A stretch of DNA of 64,000 bases from Chrysomallon squamiferum (lineage: Eukaryota > Mollusca > Gastropoda > Neomphalida > Peltospiridae): contig CM022667.1 in assembly GCA_012295275.1 (NCBI GenBank), positions 15,251,668 through 15,315,667 of the forward strand. The letters run 5' to 3'. The notes beneath the pieces are model-generated. The model had not been told where the DNA came from and did not search any database. It saw nothing but the letters and a program-made list of their open reading frames with translations. Every line of letters starts with the position of its first letter. The first letter of the stretch is position 1. The translations under genes and the position numbers were made by a program. This document shows, in pieces, positions 56,363 through 64,000 of the stretch.

Positions 56363-57686
56363 AATTATTTAAACTTAGTTTATGCTTTCATTTTCATTAT
56401 TCTTAACATTATTCTAAATCGCTCTCTGAGTCACCTGGAGCGATCAGTTGGTATACTTAAAAAAAAATCATTGGTTGAATTTGTCGGAAAGATAGTTTTT
56501 ATTTTAGATAATTATTTAGTTTTCTCAGAACTATGCTACTTGTTAGTAGCTTCAAAGAGTATTTTTCGTTGCATATGCTGGTTCTTTACAAACAATGCGA
56601 AAATAAGATACTGAAGGAATAAATGGTAACATTTTTCATGACTTTTGAAACAGCATAATACCAAAACAGAACCAGTCAGAACGACCGATTATGTGTCATT
56701 TATTAGCAAAGCCAGCAACTAATGGAATTTTTTGTATTTGCTTCCAAATACAGTTATTAAAGGATCCATGAACTGATGTTACGGCGCAGAGACGTGTATA
56801 ATGTGAGATCTGCTTTTCACGGAATTTCCTCAGTGATAAACCGGCGTGTTTTATTTCTATATCAAGAGATTGTCATCAGCCAGTCTAAGTACACAGACGT
56901 CAAATGTAACGGTAAGACACGTTCTAACAAGAAAATGCAGCTGAAAATTTCAGGATATACAGGTTAATACTTTGAAACCTTGTTCTCATCGAGTTTCCTC
57001 AGGAAAATATTCCATGATAAAACTGCGATATCTGATGTTTTTGCAGATTTTCAGCGAACTGAACATTGCAAAGAATTCCATAAAAAGATGCTGAAAATTC
57101 CTTTTTACAGATTTTCTTAACAGAGCTCACGGCACTAATAATTCGAGATTTATGATTTGAAATCTGATTCTTAAGTAATTTCGTCAAATTTTTTTTTTTA
57201 TACAAACAATCATATATTAACACTTTAAAATAACTGAGTTCAAAAACGAAGCTACAGAACATGTAAATTTTCTCACTAGTTTTCAGAAACTTATTATCAT
57301 TGTACGTATTATGTGTTACTATTGTCGTAATAAATGTTAGCAAATAGCTGATATTTAGTTTCGATCGTGGTATATGCTTTTTTCTTATTTGTTTGTTTGT
57401 TTATTTATTTATTTATTTATATATTTATTTATTCTTTCAATTAAATAACGTCTTCACTTAGGATTGGTAGCAGTCGGCCAAAATTCTGATTATGAAATGA
57501 GACTTTTGTTAGCTATGACGATTACTAAGCGAACTGTCTGTCCGGTGCAAGAAAAGTTTTCGAGAGCAAATTTGATGTCTGGTACAAGATAGCATTATGA
57601 AAAAAGACGATAAGAAAATACGATTTCATGATCATTTCATTTCATGATCAAAACGTTTTCTTTAAAAGGTATTTATTTTATACAAA

Positions 57687-57758
<72 letters not shown>

Positions 57759-59274
57759 AAAATAATAATAACATTAAAAAAATAAAAAAATAAAATACAG
57801 ACACGAACAAATTTAAAGTACTTAACTTCAGATTCAGAAACAATAAGGTTGACAAACAGAGATCGATTAGCTACAACTGAAAATATCCCTAGAAAACACT
57901 GTTCACAGCTAGATGTAACAAATATTCTGACACAAGTTGTAATCACATTAAAATACTTGGATTATATCTATCATACATTATTTTTGTTATTTTTATTATT
58001 ATATAATTACTAATTTTACTGTATAGAAATCTAAGCTCTCTAAATGGTACCCGCCCGTTCTCGACACCGTTAGTTCAGGATTTACTTTTACAAACAACTA
58101 AATGTAAATATAACACATATAAGATACAGACATTTTATAAAAATATTTTTCTTCTGTATTTTAATCTCTTGAAAATAATAAAAACAGAAGGAACAGAAAT
58201 CAATTGATGTAAAAGTCTGGTAAAAGAGCAAACAGTAAGTGTATGTGTGCGTATGTGTGTGTGTGTGCGTGTGTGTGTGTCTATTTCTGTGTGTGATATG
58301 GGTGTGGGTATGTATATATACTGCTTATGAATCGTATAAATATTATATGCTTAATAAGTTTCTAACTTATTTGTTCCAAAAATATAATAATAGTAGAAAG
58401 AAAAAATAAAATAAAATAAAACAACCAGCCAACAACAACAACAACAAAAAAAAGTTTTAATTATCAACGCAAATCAATTAACTTTTTTGTTTGTTTTTAT
58501 ATTATCTTATGTTACTGTCGATTTACGTTTTGAAACAAATCAAAATTTTAGCTATTTTTCACGATCTTTCTTCTGTCTATTTTTACAGTAAAACTAACTA
58601 TTTTGTATTTATTTAAATTAATAAATATAGCTTTTATCAGAATGGATGTAAAAATGGAATGAATGCATATTAACACAATTTTCACTTTTTCCGCCGTTAC
58701 GTTATGATGTTGTTTTCTTGTATGACTCGTTTAACGCATGTCTTTTTCTACGTTAATGTCTTTTAAAAAATGTTTTCTCGTTTAACGTCGAGTTAATGGT
58801 GTTTTATAATACTTTTGCTTTTTGGTAATTTTATGCTTCTTGTGGCAAATGGGACTTAATAACGTTTTATTTGAGCTTATTTAATTATTCAAAAAATCAA
58901 TGAAACGTTTTAAAACGTTTCCTATAATGTACTGTTAGTTTTCACAAAAGTCAATTAGCGGTTAATTAAATATGGATTTTATTTTCTTGTAAGTAGGAGT
59001 GAGAAAATGTTTTAGGAGTTTTCATTTGAAGAAGACAGAAACTCAGTTGTGAAATCATTTGATGAACAGCAGAGATGACCAAGTTACACATATTTTTAAT
59101 TCTTGTGTACAACAATATTTCTCAGAACATACGCAAATGCCGAAGAGAGAAGACATCGATATCAAATTCAAATCGTAAAAATCGACCTCGAATTCGAAAT
59201 ATTTCAGTTGATCTCTATAAAAAAATATTTTAAGATTTTATCTTTGTAACATCGATTAACCGTTATCGCTGAAA
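56363..59274. other. Spacer between GLR-3 and PER-8
   Basis: Mirror of 36125-39027. GLR 3' flank to about 57290, (TTTA)n at 57400-57435 and (AAT)n at 57690-57757. A GT-rich tract lies at 58238-58283 and the PER upstream flank from about 58650. 57340-58240 also matches 26640-27450 in direct orientation. No supported gene. Confidence 0.6.
59216..59223 (+). promoter_or_regulatory. Candidate TATA box of PER-8
   Basis: CTCTATAAAAAAATATT about 55 bp before the ATG at 59275, followed by the conserved tttgtaacatcgattaac leader. Confidence 0.45.
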
Positions 59275-62200
59275 ATGATGATGGCTCACATCTGGGAAGT
59301 CTGTTTTCTTATTTCGGTTTCATGCTTCGAATTAATTTCATCATCGTCCACTTGTGGTAGATATGAAATGATGAAAGAGAGCATTACACCAAACATGTTA
59401 GTCAAGAAAATAACGAAGATATTTAAAACGAGGACGGCGACAAAGTTGGACTGTTCTAGACTTTGTGTCGAGGATGAACGATGTGTAGCGATGATGATCT
59501 GCGCTCCACAAGGTCATCTTATTGGTTTTATGATTTCAGATTATCAGAGTTCTGAGAGTCCAGAGTACGACTCGTGTGACTTTTTTACGATGGTAAGTAT
59601 TTAAAATATACAATAAAATAAATCTCACTTTACGTTTAAATTGTGTACTTAAAATGTTTTAGTTCATGAGTGTATAAAGCTACTTAAAATCTGTTTCTTT
59701 TGCAACATATTTAAAATATAAGTTTTTAATTCTGTGAACAAAAGAGACGTATAGGTTGTATTCAAAATGGCAAGTATTTCAATTGTAAATTATAATGAAC
59801 TACATCTTCTGTAAAAAAGTAAAGAAACAGATAAATAAAAAAATAAATAAAAAGAGATAAAAGAAATCAAAAAGAAAGACTGAAAGAAAGAATGAAATAA
59901 ATAAATATTTTAAAGAATTTAAAAAAATAAATAAATAAATAAATAAATAAATACACTCCTTCTAGCGGTAAATAATGAACTTATGAAGAATAAATCTTAA
60001 GGATGTTTACGAAATTGTAATTATTTAGACTCACTTTTAATCAATTGATTCTATTAAACAAATTCTAATTACAGAGATTATTTTACGACATGTTTTTTAA
60101 TGTGTAATTAGGACGATAACTGGTTTATTTGTTTCTATAAGGATATTCTATGTAAACAATCATGTTAGCAAGATAAGTAAGTTTCATGTTCTTAAAAAAG
60201 CTAACTTTCTAATTGATTTCTGAGTATTTCTAGTCAGATATTTAGAAATACAAACAAATATATATATTCCTTGGTTGCTGTTTTGTTTTTTGTTTAGTTT
60301 GTTTGGAATACATATATATATTGTTTTTATTTATTTATTTATTTTTATTATTATTCACCATTTTTATCTTATGGTACTGTCGATTTCAGTTTTGAAACAA
60401 ATCAAAACTTTAGCTACTTTTCAAGATCTATTTTCTCTCTACTTTTGCAGTAAAACTAAGTATTATGCATTTAATTAAATTAATAAATATAATTTTTATC
60501 AGAATCGATGTAAAAATGGAGGGTTTGCTAAGGATGCTGGGTATTGTACTTGTACTCGAGGTTTCGGTGGATCGTACTGTGAAACCGCTGTAAATGGTAA
60601 GATACAGGAAAATAGTTAAATTTGTAAGACAGAATTCCTCAGTTCAGTGAATAAAATCAGTACTTGTGCTTTTAGTGAAGATTAACTTCTACTAGAGAAA
60701 TGTAATCAAACATTTAAACAATAATAGTATTAACAAACATCATTCTCTTTCTTTCTGTTTATTTGTTTCTGTCTTTCTGTTTATATCTCTCTCCATCTAT
60801 CTCTCTCTCTTTGTGTCACTCGATCACTCTTTATCACTATCTCTGTCTGCCTCTCTCTGTCTGCCTCTCTCAGTATATATATATATATCTATAGAGACAC
60901 ACACACACAAACACACACGCACACACACACACACACACACAAACACACACATATATGTAGGTTATGAAAGTTCAAGAACATGCACCTGGCACAAAGTTAA
61001 ATTAAAAAATATCAGATTATATTTAAATCAATATCTGTGCGGTTTTTTCTTTTTGTTTGCAGAAACATGCTTTAATGAGTGGCGGCTTATCCATGAAACT
61101 GGACATCCTGAATCTTTGGAGCAGTTTCAATCTGTAGTGAGCCAACCATGCAAAGCGAACTTCAAGACGGTTATTAATGGAACTAAAATCCACTCCATCG
61201 ACTTTGCTGAAGTTCAGGGAAACACAACGCTGACCCTGTTTATCTATCATCTTAATAAATCATCCTGGGACACATTCAGCGATGATGTAGTAAGACTTTT
61301 CTATGCCACTTTAGACAGCAAATATCAAACAATGATGTCTGTCCATATTGCCGGATCATTCATAGAGTCCGCCACGAGTGAAATCACAGCCAAGTGGTTT
61401 GTCAAAGATTTCTCAGATGGGGAACCATGTTTTAGTAATAGCGGAAATGGATCAGTTCTTGAAGGTGAAATTAATCTGTTGACTTCCAGAATAAAAGAAG
61501 GATCAGCATTAATGTTATCTAAAACCGTGTTTATCTCAAAAGATTCAAACTGTTTTTAGTGTGGAGACAGAGACGTGTTCAACGTATGCGAAGTTCAACA
61601 GCACACCGCAATGGTACATATACAGAGTGGACACATCTGGGATGAAGCGAGTCCTTCGACGGCAGATTGGAATTGAAACCTCAGCTTCTACTTCGTCAGA
61701 CCAAATACCTCACACTTGGTGCACTGATAGCTGCTGGATTAAAGTATATTCTGTAGACGAATCTGGAAGAGTGCTGTCCGGATCGGTTACAGCTTTAATT
61801 CAATCTTTGCTTGGTGGTCATCGACTGAGGATTGTCACAGAAGACATTGCTTCAGAAACTAAAGTAGTCTACATTGTTCGTGAAAACATCACAGTGAGCC
61901 TTGAGGATATGATGCTGCCTATTGGAGCCAGTGCGTTCGGTCATTCAGGACAAATAAAAGATTTTGAAGAATCTGGAACAGATGAAAGAAGATTGGCGTT
62001 TTCAGATGGTCACTTGCAGACTTTTGTTTACAAATATGAGACGGGCGTGAAAACTGGAATTTACGAAAATCGAACCCGAATAGACTGGTTTACAGATACA
62101 CGTACATGGAATGAAGCACTGGTTGTCAGTAGTGACGGAGAAATAGTGAAAGGGTCGCTTGGAAGTCTGCGAGAAAGGATTCTCAACGGCGCTTCTGTCC

Positions 62201-62427
62201 GTATCGTAGTCGAGTCTCAAGATGGCGGGCTTAAAATATTTGATGTCGATCCCTTAGAGTTGTCACCTGACGGTAACGTTGCTTCTGAAGTGATTTACCG
62301 AACCGGGGTTGATTTTAGCAATGATAATCAGATTTCTATTTCATCGGATTATCAGCTGAAGTCAACCATCATAACGACCAGTGGATTTTTAACATCGAGA
62401 TTGTACACGTACAGGCGGAATATATAA
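59275..62427 (+). pseudogene. PER-8: PAN-EGF-repeat gene in arm R, frameshifted
   Basis: Exons are 59275-59592 (signal peptide FLISVSCFELISSSS, then CGRYEMMKE and the PAN-like CSRLCVEDERC block), 60503-60596 (94 nt, EGF-like CKNGGFAKD..YCTC..GSYC) and 61063-62427. Splice sites and phases are as in the family. The long exon breaks at about 61548-61559: where PER-5 encodes KSVEETVV, this copy has a net loss of 14 bases and reads NCF then TAG. The following frame, from about METETCSTYAKF at 61561, is open to 62427 and ends TYRRNI. The site deleted in PER-5 (RRLAFSDGH) is intact here. Exon 1 differs from PER-5 at only a few residues (for example NML versus DML). Confidence 0.85.
60896..60958. repeat. 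(CA)n microsatellite in PER-8 intron 2
   Basis: CA run preceded by a CT-rich low-complexity tract (60745-60875) and a short TA run. Counterpart of 34440-34513. Confidence 0.85.
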
Positions 62428-62778
62428 AAGGTGAACAACAAGGCGTAAAATGTAGATGGTTTGTTCAGATGTAATAGAATGGAAGTGGCATGGAAAGTTT
62501 GGTAGCATCAAGATTTAAATGCGTTTCTATCTTTTGGTCGTGCAAAAAGCAGTACTGACAGAAAATAATATTTCTTATGAGGTAACAAAAATTGATTAAC
62601 TATTTATCAACTGCAGTAATACAAATATTAATATATCAGTCTTTTTTTTTTTTTTTTTAATAAACGTAATAATATAGCAAGTATAATAATATAGATAATA
62701 ATATTCAAGTATTCTAATAAAAATAAAATACATGTGTATATCAAGGTTTCTATTAGTGATATTAATAAATCAAGTATT

Positions 62779-62818
<40 letters not shown>

Positions 62819-62822
62819 TATA

Positions 62823-62854
<32 letters not shown>

Positions 62855-63570
62855 ATTTTAGTACCGATAATACTAGGTTTGAACCGAAAAAGAAAGGTGT
62901 ACAATTTCAAATACTATGCTACATAATTATAACGAAAAATCACTGTCGGTAGCCTACTTGGTAAACTGTAAGACGCGTCGATTTCCGTATGTGACGAGAT
63001 GAGAATAAAAATTTCACGTTGCAGGCCACTTGATCAGGATGCTAATATTTCAGTAGGATAACAAATAAATAATGTTTATAAAATGCGGTTTGAAAATGTA
63101 CGTTTATCACTAAAAGTCAGTGAGAACAAATCTGGGATGCTTGATGCTGGGCACAGTGTCAGTGACGTAGCCTCGGAGCGGTCGTCTGAATATAACTTCG
63201 ACTGCGCATGATCGGTATATCCGAAATACTCCTCTCCAGGAGCCATGTTCTCGAATATGTCGGATTGTTAGCCGAAAGTGCCGTTTACTTGTCGTTACGA
63301 TGTCGTTCGAAGTTTGTCGTATTAAAAATGTCCATAAAACCAAATCAGACATAAAATTATCTAAATGGTTGCATTATAATAACAGATTTTGAATCATCAT
63401 ATTATTCTGAATGAAAAGAGGCCGCTTGCAAAACTGTAAACTGTTTATGTTATTTCCATAGAAAAATGTCAAACGTTTCAATGATAATTTCTTATATTAA
63501 AAACAGTCTATGCAAGTTAGAAAATGTCAGAGTTATATCACGTAAAAAAAAATTCTATAAGTTCCGTACT
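62428..63570. other. Tail-to-tail spacer after PER-8
   Basis: Mirror of 31856-32964. Poly-T lies at 62643-62659 and a (TA)n tract at 62784-62840, longer than its M-arm counterpart. The CpG-rich island is at about 63080-63355. Confidence 0.55.
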
Positions 63571-64000
63571 TTATTTCACAGCTGAACAAACTAGATAATC
63601 TACTGTGAAATAAGTCTGTATATTTGCCTGCGCTTTCCTTGTACGTGTAATAAAGTTTTCTAAAGTTAACTTCTGTTGTTATGATTCATTTACAAAAGAT
63701 TCACCGTAGATCGGACGCAGCTTTCAGAACGATCTCTCTTAGGTGTATGACTCTTCAACTCTGTATCTCTCTACTATATTTTACACACAAACGTTTGATC
63801 CATTCACGTTTGTCCACAAACCAGTCTATCTGCTGTCCTTCTTCTATGTCTTCTATTACAGTTCCAGTTTCAAAAATATATCTTCCAGTGAGGATGTGAC
63901 CATTTGAAATTACCATTTTTATTTGCGCTGTTTCAGGTAAATTAAAAACATTGACGTCGAAAGGCTCTTTTGACATCTCATAATCAATCAATGACATTAT
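63571..64000 (-). pseudogene. PER-4 copy in arm R, cut by the window end
   Basis: Inverse of 31426-31855, with the same decayed end of a PER long exon (IDWFVDKREWIKRLCVKYSREIQS, then stops). It continues beyond the window. Confidence 0.75.

Larger units (their letters stand above)
49250..57340. repeat. Right arm of the older inverted repeat; partner ~10100-18550
   Basis: Counterparts in inverted order are 49310-49580 with 18250-18500, 49600-50820 with 16660-18100, GLR-S2 with GLR-S1, (CT)n 53242 with (GA)n 14036, and GLR-3 with GLR-1. It overlaps the inner part of the younger R arm. Limits are approximate. Confidence 0.75.
54548..64000. repeat. Right arm (R) of the near-identical inverted repeat; partner 31426-40837
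   Basis: Inverse of arm M with GLR-3, PER-8, the CpG-rich island and the PER-4-like tail in mirrored order. It runs to the last base of the window, so the palindrome extends further. At the inner end it continues without a gap into GLR-3 exon 2 and the promoter. Confidence 0.9.

Overview
The window reads as AT-rich, microsatellite-dense nuclear DNA of an invertebrate animal. Genes are split by GT-AG introns, the predicted proteins are secreted, and Tc1-type and integrase-type transposon remnants are present. The protein architecture (PAN-like plus EGF-like plus a lophotrochozoan-looking repeat) and the repeat content fit a mollusc, perhaps a cephalopod. That assignment is an inference and is weak. 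No bacterial-style operons, rRNA, tRNA or CRISPR arrays were seen.

Two secreted protein families, each in several copies, account for nearly all coding sequence. Family 1 (called PER here: PAN-EGF-repeat) has three coding exons: signal peptide plus a cysteine-rich PAN/apple-like module; a 94-nt exon encoding a four-cysteine EGF-like module; and one long exon encoding about four degenerate repeats of roughly 110 residues. Two copies look intact: 22420-25250 (+, 603 aa) and 45218-47855 (+, 593 aa). Copies at 1754-4828 (-), 7851-10036 (-), 32965-36124 (-) and 59275-62427 (+) are broken by small indels or truncation. Fragments lie at 29120-29232, 30247-30540, 30715-31855, 41919-42485 and 63571-64000. 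Family 2 (called GLR here: Gly-Leu repeat) has a noncoding first exon behind a TATA box, a 76-nt signal-peptide exon, a large exon with many copies of a GLGLGGGDELSG-like unit followed by an acidic helical tail, and a 3'-UTR exon. Large forms are at 11581-12955 (-, 397 aa), 39663-40693 (-, 5' end lost in an assembly gap) and 54433-55731 (+, two indels). A smaller related form is at 15148-16387 (+) and 51199-52319 (-). Orphan GLR 3'-UTR exons survive at 20593-20750 and 41250-41392.

Layout: PER-1(-), PER-2(-), GLR-1(-), small GLR-S1(+), decayed integrase transposon plus orphan GLR exon, PER-3(+, intact), PER fragments(+), PER-5(-), GLR-2(-), 200-N gap, orphan GLR exon and transposon fragment(-), PER fragment(+), PER-7(+, intact), GLR-S2(-), GLR-3(+), PER-8(+), PER fragment(-). 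Two nested inverted repeats organise this. A nearly identical pair is about 31426-40837 versus 54548-64000, and an older, more diverged pair is about 10100-18550 versus 49250-57340.

The sustained co-duplication of a modular multi-domain secreted protein and a low-complexity glycine/leucine-rich acidic protein suggests, by inference only, that both contribute to one extracellular material or secretion (mucus, adhesive, capsule or similar). I do not recognise either family as a named gene. The near-identical inverted arms beside an N gap may be a true palindrome or a haplotype-duplication artefact of assembly.
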